Positions 20,831-35,100 of a stretch of 64,000 bases of DNA are shown one piece after another. Made by a program: the position numbers and the translations under genes. The notes below the pieces were generated by a model, which ran no database searches, was not told the DNA's origin, and saw only the letters and a program-made list of their open reading frames with translations. Location of the stretch: assembly GCA_963978545.1 (NCBI GenBank), contig OZ021732.1, positions 65,789,214 through 65,853,213 of the forward strand. Reading direction: 5' to 3'. The number at the start of each line of letters is the position of its first letter. Positions within the stretch are counted from its first letter, which is position 1. Origin of the DNA: Linyphia triangularis (Eukaryota; Arthropoda; Arachnida; Araneae; Linyphiidae).

Positions 20831-23032
20831 ATTTTTTCTTACTGATATGGGTAATTGAAAATAAAAAACCTTGTAAGCAGGATTTCCAACACTATTTTAA
20901 ATATGGCTAATTTTTATGAAATATGTGAACCCTATAAAAGATGAAGAGATATACAGTTTATTACATTAACAGTTTTTACCTATGCTGAAACAGTTTAAAC
21001 AAGTGCTCTGATAGCATAAAAATAAACATATAGGTAGAAAGAGAGTAAACTAGAAGTTTTCTTTAGATGAAGACAGGTGAAATACTTTTTTCATATCTTA
21101 TAATAGGTACACATTTAATTTTATTATTTATGTGAGAAAATAATTGTACATTGCTACAAAATATTCAGAAGTAATCAGATTTGAAATTCTGGGTTAGTTC
21201 CAGAAGGTATTAATTATGAAGTTTTATTTTACATGTTATTAAAAAAAATTATTCATACGTAAGTGATATTACTCGCTTGGTAATATTTAAAAACTATAAT
21301 AATTTTTTTTTCAAAAGATGTTATTTCTTTTTTATTATTTATGACAAGTACATTTTAACAGTAAAAAAATGGGCACAAAACATTTTTCAAAACAAATTCA
21401 TATAAAATTGGTTAACTAAATGTTAACCTACAACATAAATTAAAAACACACACACACACATTCCAAATACGGAAACCAAATGCAATTAAAAGAAGAAGAA
21501 AAACTTTATTGTTAATACCACATTTCTACAAACAGCAGTCACTGAACTACCCTTACTACAATTTTAATCTCAATGACCCTTAGTTCATAAACAAATTTTT
21601 AATATCCAAATTATGTTACTCATTTTCATAACTAACTTTAAATTATAATATTCTTATTAAAATGTGCATATTTCGAAGCATCTTTAGCAGGAAAAATCAT
21701 TGCATTTTTTGCTGCAGGAAAATCTGCTTGATTTTTGGAAAACAAAATACTTGATCATGCGAATGCAGAAGAAGTAGGTTCATTCATTTCCATAATAAAA
21801 TATGTATATATATAAATAATCTTGGTGGAAAATTAAGATAATCTATGTTACGGGAAAGAAAGTTATTTAAACTTGAACATATGAAAGAAAACTATTTTCA
21901 GTATTTTGAAGCATAAGTCAAGTTATCTTTGGAGTGAAATTTAAAAATAAAGCAGTAGCATAAAATAATGTACACAAATGTTAATATACAAATAAGAAGA
22001 CTTTTCAGGCATACATTCTTAACATACAGATAGAATAAATATTTTATTATCTACTTATTTCTTTAACACAAATTATAAGTTAAAAAGTAAATTATTAGTA
22101 GAGTAAAACAATAATGGCAAAATCCTGGGAGAAAAATTATATTTTTTAAATTTGACAAAATCCAAAAAATAAAAGTTACCTATTAGTAGAGAATTGTTTT
22201 AAAAATCATACCTTTAACATTTAACAAATAAAATCAGTTTTACGAAGTCACATCATCATGTTTGTCTTTTATGCCACAAAAATAAACTTTTTTCAAATAA
22301 TATTTCCAAAGTGCTTAATGCAATTCAAGAAATTGATTTTAAAAAATGCTATACCCGGTACTATGTTACAAGACCTTGGATGAAATATTTATACTTATGA
22401 AAATTATAACAGAAATATATATATCCAATTTTATGGTTTTTCTAAAATTAGTAAATATAATATTTAATAACATAATGGATCAAATGTAAAATACATTTTC
22501 AAATCTTAATGATTGACTTATAATTGTTTTATAGTCCCATTTCTATTTCCTACATTAAAGGCTTAACTTTACCTTCTAAAAGAGTACATTGGAATCAATA
22601 AAATACACTATTGATAGCAAATTACAATAAATAAAACTATTTTAATTAAAAGGCAATTCTTATTTCTTTAAACTATAGACAAAAAATTTCAACTTCTTCC
22701 TTTATTACAAATCAAAAATACAATAATGAAATAAATACATGCTGTATAAAACAAATTAAAGTATAAATTGACCATTGAAAAAAACTAACTATTAAGAAAA
22801 TGCTTGCAACACTACATTTCAAATAACAAACATAAAACCGAGTTCATGAACTGTGAATATGCTCTCTAAATCAGATGCACATGATATTACACAAATGAAA
22901 TCCATGCTTAACTTTTAAACACTGTCTTTAAAAAAAGCACTTGTTAGACTTTTAGCAGAGTTTTTGTTTACAGATGTAAATTTAACGAGAAAGTTTTCCA
23001 CGATAAAATGCGAAAACAGAAAAACACCATGT
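20831..23032 (-). other. Non-coding; probably includes the 3' UTR of the KLHDC2-like gene
   Basis: It follows the stop codon of the minus-strand kelch gene. Several AATAAA words on the minus strand (plus-strand TTTATT, for example near 22625 and 22695) could serve for polyadenylation, but I cannot choose among them. No other gene is seen. Confidence 0.4.
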
Positions 23033-23162
23033 TCAAGATCCATCCAAATTTCTTGAACGACAACTTCCTACACGAAGATAAAGCAGAGACTGTATGTTTT
23101 GTGGGAGACAATTCCAAAGTATGTGTGACTTGGGAACTTCTAACAGTTTATCTACACACAAC
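23033..23162 (-). CDS. KLHDC2-like: KLHDC2-like exon 10 (terminal)
   Basis: Completes Arg345 and encodes residues 346-387 and TGA. It finishes the BC-box (LCVDKLL), holds WNCLPQNI (Cul2-box) and ends LDGS. The acceptor is TTCTAG; the next AG 9 bp further would give an immediate stop, which supports this choice. Confidence 0.85.
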
Positions 23163-26100
23163 CTAGAAGTGTAAACAAATGTTTAGAAGATCACAAAAAA
23201 TATTTCAACAAATTATGATTCTTTGAATCATCTCAATACTAAACCAAATGATGTGTATTTGAATGTTTATAATAATGTTAAAGCATATTTTTTGCATGTT
23301 TATAATAATGATGCATTTTTTTTAATAATGCATTAAATTGAGCTTAAGCATAATATATTTCAGCCTAGGTGCAATAGAAAAGGTATGACAGGTCTTTTCA
23401 TTGATTATCTCATGTTATTTAAAGAAATGTTTGTCAATATTGCTAACTGTATTACTAACTGTCAAAATTTGCTCTTTAAATTTAACTTGCACAATTATTT
23501 TTATTAAGAAATTAATAATTCTGGGAAGTTGAGTCACATTTAAATGATTACTAGAACACAAATACTCCTTTCCAGCATCCATATATCTTAACACGATAGT
23601 GTTAATACATTATTAGACAGATAATATAAATTACAATTTAATTTATTTAGCCTTTGAGTGAAAATATATTAATTTTTGCCATAGCCAAGACAACCAACTA
23701 GGTATATTGTAACTAACTGAATACCCGTGATTCACTACAAAATTTTAACAAGTGCAATATTTTAGTTAGCTGTGAGGCCTCGCGTTGCGGAAATCTGTAA
23801 TTCATGTATAGGTCCCAGTTTTTGGCGCTTCGCTATGCAAAATCGAGCTCGCTTCGTTTGCTGAAAAGTTCATTGACATATAAACACAGGCTTACTTCAC
23901 TCGTTGAAAGGTTCATTGCTGCGTAAGCATAAGCTCGCTTCACTCACTAAAATCTAATCGCTACGTAAAGCCTTAATATTGGAAGCCTCTCCCCGGTCGA
24001 GACACAAAAAATAATCCCCGTTAATACAATAATACAACACCCCTTTATGATTATTTTAACAAGTGTTTTTGGAAAGCAAAATTAGAGGCTAAAACTACTT
24101 ATGTTGAAACTTTTAGAAATCTAAACCTATGAGAAGTCGCTTTTTGTGAAAAAATTAATTAAAAAACAAATTAAAATTTTAACATTCTTCTTGTCAGTCC
24201 AATTAGAAGGCCAAAACTACTTGTGTTGAAAATTTCAGAACTGTAGCCCAATTAAAAATAGTTTTGTAAAATATTTGTTAATTAGAAAAGAAAAAAAAAA
24301 ATTTAAATTCTGTTTTTCAAAAATCCAATTAGAAGGCCAAAACTACTTATGTTGAAAATTTCAGAGCTGTAGCTCTTATTAGTAGTCGTTTTATAAAATG
24401 TTTGTTAATTAATTAAAAAGGAACAAAATAAAAATTTAAAATTCCATTTTACAAAAATCCAATTAAAAGACCAAAACTACATATGCTGAAAATTTCAGAA
24501 CTGTAGCCCTATTAGAAATCATTTTATAACATATTTATTAATTAATGAAAAAATTTAAAAAACTAAATAAAAATTTAAAATTCTGTTTTTCAAAAGTCCA
24601 ATCAGAAGACCAAAATTACTTATGTTGAATATTTCAGAGCTATAGCCCTATTAGAAGTCGTTTTGTAAAAAAAAAATTTAATTAAGAAAATTAATTTTAA
24701 AAAAACTAATCAAAATTTTAAAATTCTGTTTTTAAAAATTACAATTAGAAGGCTAAAACTACTTAATGGAAAACTTTGAAGTTGTATCTCTGTTTGAAGT
24801 GGCTTTGTAAAAAAAAATCAATTAAAAAAAACACTAATTAAAATTTTAACATTCTGTTTGACATGTATACAATTAGAAGGTCAAAACTACTTATGCTGAA
24901 AATTTTAGAGCACTACACCAATTTTAAGTATGTTTCTATAGATCCACAGACACACAGCTTGTTTTATTATTATCATAGATAAGGTGAATATATCTTCTTG
25001 TCGAATAACTTTTGTTTGAGTAACACAAAAGGCGATCCCAAAAAAACTGTTTCAGAAGCCTCCAGACAAAATTAACAAGTCAAAGATTAGTAAAAGACCC
25101 CCCCCCCCATATAACTGCATTCAGAACTCAATTTATATTGACAATTACAGTTTTGGGTGAGGTTTAAGATTTTTTATATACTTGAACAGTTTCAACATAT
25201 AATAACCTTCATATTGAAATTGAAATTAGAAACAATTGGTCATGGTCAACCACACTTTAGCCTAAATAATCAATGTATCCAGTTTTACTGGACAAAGATA
25301 ACTACTAGGTACTAACATACAAATTATAATTAATTTTAAGTTTAATTTATAAGGAAAAAAATACTTAGAACATTTGAACACATTTTAGAATAAAAAGTTG
25401 GTATTAAACGAAAAAAAATTTCAATTATATCAAATCAATAAACAAGCAAATATATGATACAAGTGGTTACGACATCATGGATTGCGGCACATTTAAAGGC
25501 AGGGGTAGGCATCCAACGAAAAAAACTAGTTACTGCAGATATATGTAACCGAGGAAAGGGATAGACTAAATAGATGGTCGGAGAAGTTAAAACATTTTAG
25601 TGTTGTTAAAAGATAGATATCAAGGAAGCGTTATTTAAGGAGCAATGGTGTTTAAGGCCATATAAAAATAGGCTTAAAGTTACACAATTTGCCGTTTTTG
25701 TCTGCTTCTACGAGAGAAAAAAAAAAGGGGAAAAAAATCTTTTGTACCTGCACATTTCATAAAAAGTCTGGAAATGTTTCAATGAATTAATTTTGATAAT
25801 ATTGGTATGGTTTACAAAGTAGTAATATGATAGTAAATACAATTCTGAACTTGCTGTTCTGATTTGTAGCAAATTGCCAAGCATTGCAAATAATCCAGTA
25901 TTGGTTAGTTTTGATGCATTTCACATTACATTTTTGGATATTTTTAAAGTAAAAAAATTAACTATGTCACTGATAGATAAAAATAAAAAAAAATTAATTA
26001 CCTATAAAGTGACTTAGGGGCTATCCTAATGACTACAATATCAGTTGCTTGCTCCTGAAAATGAAAAAAAAGTTATAAGTGTTCCACAAATAGCAGTAAT

Positions 26101-29100
26101 AATATTAAAGAAATAAAATCCTGAGACAAATTTTTAAAAAAATAGAAAAAAATAACTCACAGGAGCTCTTTCCAAATCTAAAATATTGGATGTACAGCCA
26201 CCATAAATGAGTACCTCATTAAATACACTGGAACAAGCACAGTGCCACAAACGTGGTTTCTTAAAAGGAAGTTCTATTTGTTGCCACAGCTCTGCTTTAG
26301 TATCAAACATCCAACAATCACCTAAAAGAAATACAAGAATGATTATAGCTATTAATCCTACTGGGAATAATTTGATAAAACAGTTTAGATGATGAACTTT
26401 TTTTTTTTAATCTCCAACCCAGTCTGACCAGGTCAAGGAATCCGTTGACATACAAAAAGTATATGACGAGAAGAAGACATCTTCTCTCAAAGGACACCCA
26501 AACACTCACTCCAGGATGTGTTCAGCTGAGGCCTGGTATTGGTGGCACTTAGGGAAATGAGTGTAATTTTTCTTGCCTTTAGAGTAGGTAAGATATTTAA
26601 GAAGGCCGCTGGCTAGGCGCGAGAGACTGGTAGATGATTTTCTGTTACATGTGAGGGCTAAAGGAAGACCCAGCTTAGTACCTCTATACCAGTAGTGGGG
26701 AGGGGGGGTCCCAGCCAAATTTTAATATTTTGGGATTTAATCCAAGCGTAAAGTTTCAGGTAAGAGAGCTCTGAAGAAGAAGGGGTAGGGTGGTTGCAAC
26801 CCTCCCTTGTGAGTTTATCTGCCGATTCGTTTCCGTAAAGAACGGAATCCATTGGAGGTTGATATCGTGTAGAAGGGAAATGAACTTTCAATTGTGTAAT
26901 ACAGCTATTCTAGTTTTGTCTTCGGCGTGGGTCCAGTTATCGAGATGTTTTAGTGAACTATGGCTATCAGTGAGAATCCATAGTTATTTTTGTTCAGAAT
27001 ATTCTCAAAAACCACTTTGATTGCTAACAGTTAGCTTCTGAAAATAGAGCAGGTTTTTTTTTTTTTAAAGGATTATAATCATTACTATTTTCATATTGAA
27101 TGTAAATATGGCAATTTAGAAATTTTTATTAAAACATACTGAAATACTTTAAAGTATTACTAAAAAATAAAAAATTGCATTTCCCAAAGGAGAGGCAATG
27201 AATTTCTGAAATTTACTATTAGTTTTCTTTAAAAAAAATTTGTATGTGTAATTAAAAAATTTTACAACAAATATGTTTGTAGACACACATTTGTATACTA
27301 CTAATATTTTAATAACAAAGAAATTTTTTATAAAAACTACAGATAAAAATTTAATACATTTACTCTTGTTAGAATTTTACCAACTTATGCCAAATTTGTT
27401 GCCAAGCTATATTTTATGCTAGGAACAGAATGGCTTTATTAGCTATCTTACCACAAAGCAGGTACAAAGCATTGCAGATTTTCATTTGACATGACAATTT
27501 GATGAAGATACCACTACGTTTTTACTTTCAAAGAAAATACATTTAATATAAAGTAAAGTTGCTTGGGATAACTGGAACCAGGGGTAACTAGGCTATGCTA
27601 TCCAAAAGTGTAAGATTATGTCAATTCTTAACAAATTAAAGTATTGCAGGAATGTTTCTTTTATCTCAAACAATAATTCCATTCTACCTTGTGCTTAAGG
27701 TTGCTGTGAGAAGATCATAATAAAATTTAGCTGTTGTTTTTTACTTTTAATTACCCATATGTATACATAGGGTAATAAAAGTATAATATTTGGTAAATTT
27801 TTTTTTTCCTCGAACATCCTGATTTCAAAAAAGTGATATAGATAAAATGTGTGTGTGTATGTGATCAGCATAACTCCCGAACAAATTGACCGATGATGGT
27901 CAAATTTAGTTTGAAGGTTGGTGATGGCAGAGAGACCTACCATTAAGGTTTTCATCAAAATCGTACATGCACATAAGGTAGCTGCCATTGAAAAAGTCAT
28001 GTTTTACAGTAAATGGTAAAAAACGGCTGAAAAGATTTAGGTCAAAATCCTTGAGATCACTGCTAACCTGCTAACATTGGCATTTTCAAATTAGTACAAT
28101 TTTTACGGAACAAATATTTGCATTCCTATGACTCATGGAAAGTGAAATAGCGACAATATTTATGAATGTAATATAGAAATAATAGTAATTCACTAGAAAA
28201 TGCACAAAAAAAAAAATGCATAATATTAAATTGCTCCCAACTATAACAAATTGTTACATTTTAGCACAGAATAGAAATTATAAAATAAAATACTAACCTG
28301 GATTTAAAAATAAATCAAATTAAAACTTTACAATAAAATCTCTGATGAGGTTTATGATTTAATCTACATTACACCCAAATAACATGCTTTCAGACACAAA
28401 AACTACAGTGAAACATACAGGGAGTTGGTGGTATTCAAAGTGTTTAATCACACGCACAAATATCAATTATGAATGCCTGCGAATTCTTATTATTACATTT
28501 GATGCTGTCAGTGCTATTTTTAGAATTAATATGAACTTTGACATCAGTACATCCTCCATAAGAAATCTTAATATCAGATGCATAGATAGAGCAAAATGTA
28601 AAATTTGTTCCTTTGCTTGAATTTATGATGATTTGAAGTAAAATGCTTGGTATAAGATTCCAAAAAAACTTGATATTTTTTGGAGTCTTATAAAAAGATT
28701 GTTTAACTTGGATATTTTAAAATAAATAATTAAGACTAACAAAGAAGCTGAAAAACGAAAGTGCTTTAATCACTTAAGTCCGAGATAACGAAACAGTCTC
28801 CGGTGCCGCCGACACAAATGAAAACAATGCATCCCGGCATCGAAATTTAGTGCTATTATTTATGCGCAACGTTGGAGTATGGTCCAAAAGAAGGAAGAAT
28901 AAAAAAACTAAAGCTCTTTCAGTTTTCTACTTCTTTATTAATCTCTAAAGTTCGAGACAACGAAACAGTTGTTTGGTACGCCAGGTCCCGTTGGCAACAC
29001 CATTGAAAACAATGCATCCCCGGCGCCGTGGTTTAGTGCTATTATTTACGCGCAATGTTGGAGTCCGGTCCAAAAGAAGGAAGAATAAAAAAAAAACCTA

Positions 29101-32100
29101 AAGCACTTTCAGTTTTCTACTTCTTTATTAATCTCTTAAGTTCGAGACAACGAAACAATTGTTTGGATCGCCAGGTCCCGTCTGCAACACCATTGAAAAC
29201 AGTGCATCCCCGGCGCCGTAGTTTAGTGCTTTTATTTACGCGCAATGTTGGAGTCCGGTCCAAAAGTCAGAAGAATACAAAAAAACAAAACACTTTCGGT
29301 ATTCTGCTTCTTTAGTTAAGTCCGAAACAGTGGTTTGGTTTGCCAAATCCTGTCGGCAATACAGATGATAACGCATCTCCGCCAACGCACTTTATTGCTG
29401 TACATACGCGCAACCTTGGAGTGTGAACATTTTGAGTGACACAGCAGCTTTGTAAAATCGTTTCGATTTCATTGGTGACTTGAAAAAATATTAAAAAATT
29501 CGGTTTTAAGGAAAAAACAAAAAGTACCGTGAAATCCGTACGATTTTTTTAGCTGTTTGTACAACCGTACAAAATAGTAAAAATCCGTACAAGTTGGCAG
29601 GTATGTCACTGTGAACTAAACATTCCCACCTTCAAAATATCGATAAAAATGCAAAAAGTTGAAAAACGAGTGCCTGTAACACAGAGCTTTTTGTCCTCGA
29701 GCACCTACCACCAACAATTTATTTTTTCACGTTTCACACACAAGCAAGGACAATGTAATGTCTATCGAACAAAATTACCAATTTTGCCGTGGTTTTTTTT
29801 TCTCATGTAAAAATTACGGCCAAACTGGCCTTTTTTATTTAAATAAATGAAAATAAGAAAATTATAAGTAACACCATGTTAAAATTTACTACAATGACCA
29901 ATATTATATAGTGAAATTGAAAGTTGTACAATGTTCCAGACTCCTAGTTTTCCCTTCAAACATCACAATGGGACTGCCATTTTAGGGATAACTTTAAGTC
30001 TTAAGATAAGTGTTTCATTCACTTGTCATGTCATGTTCATTACTTTAGCACTACTAAACTAAACAAGACATATATAACATATATGTTCTTTTTTGTTGTG
30101 CATATGTACTATGTAAGTTTTGAGGTTAAGATAGATGGCCCAGTTATCTTGTGAGTAACAAGGCTTTATATCAGAGGAAACTGGGCCAGGTATGGGACTC
30201 ATCGTTGGTGCAATTGAAGAACAAAAATTAATTTCTAAAAGAGTGGTTTTTTTTGTTTGTTTTTTCATATTAAATAATTAAAACATTTGTGGGATGCTTT
30301 AAAAATGATTCTTTGTGTTAGGCAATTCATCAACACTGTAGAAAATATAATGAATAAATAAAAATTAATTCATTGTATTTTGTTCAGGGTAATAGGTAAA
30401 GGACTTACTTAAGGCAACGTTGTGTTGACTAAAACCTCCATACAGAATTAGGAATTGATCACTAAGTGCTGTTAAACTGTGCCAAGATCTACCAACAGGG
30501 GCAGGTCCTTTCACAGTGATCCTAAACACAAGGAAAGAAATTAAGCAAAAAATTCAGAATTGAAAAAAAAAAATGGTCAAAGAATATTAGATTGCAAGAA
30601 TTTACATTTAATACCGATGAACATTGTTCTGCACAGAAGTTAAAGCTAAAACATTCAGTATTCATTAAAAAAAAAAAAAACTTTTTTGATAAGTTTTTCA
30701 ATAAATATCAAATATCCAAGCAAATTTTTTCAGCTTAATCATATAAATTCCATGAGATCAAGTACTTAAAATAATAATGCTAAATTAATCAAAATTTAAA
30801 ATTTGAATAATATTAAATTCAGTAAGATTTAACAGTTTAATTTGGTATTAAGATAAAAATCTTAATTGTAAATAGAGAAAATAACTAGAAAACAATTCAA
30901 AATCCAACTTTACAGTTGATGGAATAATTTTATACATACTCTCCACTCCAATGCATAGTATCCATATCCAAGCAGTGCAAGTCATTCAATCGAAACATAT
31001 CATGCCGTCCCCCAAATATATACACTTTTCCTTTAATAACTGCAGCAGCATGGGCTGCTCTTGCACTTGGTAAAGTACCCTGAAAAGAAAAAATACATTT
31101 GATAGCAACTACTAAATTGTATTCATGTAATAAATATTCAGCCAACACACAACTGAAAGCTATGGGTTTTTGTTTTACAAAAAACGAGCCAACATGGCAT
31201 TCACAGTTATAACACTTTCTGTTACTTATTTTACTCTCTTAATTAAAATGGGCAAAGCTCTTCAGCAGTAAAAAAAACTTATTCAAACTTACTAACTGAA
31301 ATTCCTATTCAAGCAGTTAGATGCTTTGTATATGTTTTACTTAAAATAGACATAGCAATTTTCTAGTATTGTACTCATTATGAATTGTGCCATTTACCCG
31401 ACACCATAGCAACTTCTTGGGGTAAATTTTTTATTTACAAAAAGCAATTCAGTAAGCCTATTTCTAAATGAAATTTTTCAATATTTTCCATCCTTTCTCT
31501 CCCAAGAATTTGCATTGAATTCCTTCAACAAACTTTGCTTCACCTATTAAACTAATAATCACATAAAAAAAAACTTGGTATGAATTTCAAGAAAAATTCT
31601 CACATCTGGTTCATAATAAATTTTACATTATTCGACACCTGGGATACATGTCTTAAATTTTTCAGACTATACAAAGAGGAGCAGGTAAATGAAAAATCTA
31701 TATATATATAAGGCAAAGCCCTCACTCACTCACTCACTCACTGACTCACTCATCACTAATTCTCCCACTTCCCACATAGTCACAACTCTGAAAATCGGCA
31801 CAAATATCAACAATGGTAAAAATAGAAAAAGTAAACTATTCCGATCTCGATTAACACACTTTAAGGGGTCGAAAAGTTGTCAAACGTTCCAAACGGGGGA
31901 CATTCGAAAATCCTACTTCCCACATAGTCACAACTCTGAAAATCGGCACAAATATCAACAATGGTAAAAATAGAAAAAGTAAACTATTCCGATCTCGATT
32001 AACACACTTTAAGGGGTCGAAAAGGGGTCAAACGTTCCAAACGGGGGACATTCGAAAATCCTACTTCCCACATAGTCACAACTCTGAAAATCGGCACAAA

Positions 32101-35100
32101 TATCAACAATGGTAAAAATAGAAAAAGTAAACTATTCCGATCTCGATTAACACACTTTAAGGGGTCGAAAAGGGTCAAACGTTCCAAACGGGGGACATTC
32201 GAAAATCCTACTTCCCACATAGTCACAACTCTGAAAATCGGCACAAATATCAACAATGGTAAAAATAGAAAAAGTAAACTATTCCGATCTCGATTAACAC
32301 ACTTTAAGGGGTCGAAAAGGGGTCAAACGTTCCAAACGGGGGACATTCGAAAATCCTACTTCCCACATAGTCACAACTCTGAAAATCGGCACAAATATCA
32401 ACAATGCTAAAAATAGAAAAAGTAAACTATTCCGATCTCGATTAACACACTTTAAGGGGTCGAAAAGGGGTCAAACGTTCCAAACGGGGGACATTCGAAA
32501 ATCCTACTTCCCACATAGTCACAACTCTGAAAATCGGCACAAATATCAACAATGGTAAAAATAGAAAAAGTAAACTATTCCGATCTCGATTAACACACTT
32601 TAAGGGGTCGAAAAGGGGTCAAACGTTCCAAACGGGGGATATTCGAAAATCCTACTTCCCACATAGTCACAACTCTGAAAATCGGCACAAATATCAACAA
32701 TGGTAAAAATAGAAAAAGTAAACTATTCCGATCTCGATTAACACACTTTAAGGGGTCGAAAAGGGGTCAAACGTTCCAAACGGGGGACATTCGAAAATCC
32801 TACTTCCCACATAGTCACAACTCTGAAAATCGGCACAAATATCAACAATGGTAAAAATAGAAAAAGTAAACTATTCCGATCTCGATTAACACACTTTAAG
32901 GGGTCGAAAAGGGGTTAAACGTTCCAAACGGGGGACATTCGAAAATCCTACTTCCCACATAGTCACAACTCTGAAAATCGGCACAAATATCAACAATGGT
33001 AAAAATAGAAAAAGTAAACTATTCCGATCTCGATTAACACACTTTAAGGGGTCGAAAAGGGGTTAAACGTTCCAAACGGGGGACATTCGAAAATCCTACT
33101 TCCCACATAGTCACAACTCTGAAAATCGGCACAAATATCAACAATGGTAAAAATAGAAAAAGTAAACTATTCCGATCTCGATTAACACACTTTAAGGGGT
33201 CGAAAAGGGGTCAAACGTTCCAAACGGGGGACATTCGAAAATCCTACTTCCCACATAGTCACAACTCTGAAAATCGGCACAAATATCAACAATGGTAAAA
33301 ATAGAAAAAGTAAACTATTCCGATCTCGATTAACACACTTTAAGGGGTCGAAAAGGGGTTAAACGTTCCAAACGGGGGACATTCGAAAATCCTACTTCCC
33401 ACATAGTCACAACTCTGAAAATCGGCACAAATATCAACAATGGTAAAAATAGAAAAAGTAAACTATTCCGATCTCGATTAACACACTTTAAGGGGTCGAA
33501 AAGGGGTTAAACGTTCCAAACGGGGGACATTCGAAAATCCTACTTCCCACATAGTCACAACTCTGAAAATCGGCACAAATATCAACAATGGTAAAAATAG
33601 AAAAAGTAAACTATTCCGATCTCGATTAACACACTTTAAGGGGTCGAAAAGGGGTTAAACGTTCCAAACGGGGGACATTCGAAAATCCTACTTCCCACAT
33701 AGTCACAACTCTGAAAATCGGCACAAATATCAACAATGGTAAAAATAGAAAAAGTAAACTATTCCGATCTCGATTAACCCACTTTAAGGGGTCGAAAAGG
33801 GGTCAAACGTTCCAAACGGGGGACATTCGAAAATCCTACTTCCCACATAGTCACAACACTGAAAATCGGCACAAATATCAACAATGGTAAACATAGAAAA
33901 AGTAAACTATTCCGATCTCGATTAACCCACTTTAAGGGGTCGAAAAGGGGTTAAACGTTCCAAACGGGGGACATTCGAAAATCCTACTTCCCACATAGTC
34001 ACAACTCTGAAAATCGGCACAAATATCAACAATGGTAAAAATAGAAAAAGTAAACTATTCCGATCTCGATTAACACACTTTAAGTGGTCGAAAAGGGGTT
34101 AAATGTTCCAAACGAGGGATATCCGAATGTTCCTCTTCCAATGTAGTCATTTTTCTGATATTTTTTTGCAAATGTTAAAAAAATAAGTCATTCGAATATC
34201 GATTAACGAATTTTTAAGGGATGAAAAGACGACGCAACATTGAAACTATACGAGGATTAACTTAATGTCTAATTAACTTAATTCCAATACAGCTACTACT
34301 TTGAAATTTAGAACTAAGAGCAAACATAAACACAATAAACTATTCCAGTTTACTATTCACAATTATAAATTTCGTTTAAAATGTCAACAAAGGAAAGTTC
34401 CTATTTTGATAAATCAATTTGTCGGGATCGAAAAGGGAGCAAACGTCTGAAGTGTAGAATACATGAATGTCTTTTGATCGCTAAAATGCTAATGGTAAAA
34501 TTTCGTAGCGCAGCACGGGTATTCAGCTAGTATATGATATAAGAATAAGTGAAGTAAAAAGCTTTTCATATTTTAATTTATAGGTAGCTACTTGATGAAG
34601 GCTTTGTTTAGACCTGAAAATTGAAATTTTCAAGTAGTAGCCAGTGGCCGGTAGAAACTTTTAGTTTACTAGCCACTTCATCCCAGTCTTTTTTTTCTTC
34701 TTTGACCAGAGGCCCAGCCAGTGAAGGGGGAGATTGGGGTTTTACCAATTACCTGAATGCATGCAGTAGCACATTCGTTTTTTTTTTTTTTGGAGGAGGA
34801 GGAGGATGTTTTAATTCTTTATTTGATTTGTATTAAATATATAAATCAAAAACACAAATCTAAGTTAATTGTGTTCAATAAAATGTCAATGAAAGAACAA
34901 AAAAAAAAAATCAAGTACAGAATCTAAGCATTTTCACTTATTGCCTATAGATTTGTGACCCTTGATGCCTATAGATTTGTTGCACATCTGTAATATAGCT
35001 CTATAAAGGGTTAATAAAACCGAAAAAGTCTGACAGAATCAATTTGAAATATTACGGTTTGTTAGGGTTCTAATATATTCTGTTGACAAAAAACGCAAGA

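Noticed and set aside
28384..28620. 78-codon plus-strand frame in intron 7
   Set aside because: Antisense to the host gene, no domain, ordinary AT-rich composition.
31689..32256. Short frames and a CRISPR-like look of regular repeats
   Set aside because: The repeats are contiguous 148-bp units without spacers, inside a Helitron with clear ends. The frames are periodic by-products.
34700..34740. Possible hAT-like end CAGAGGCCCAGCCAGTG
   Set aside because: No inverse partner in reach and no duplicated flank.
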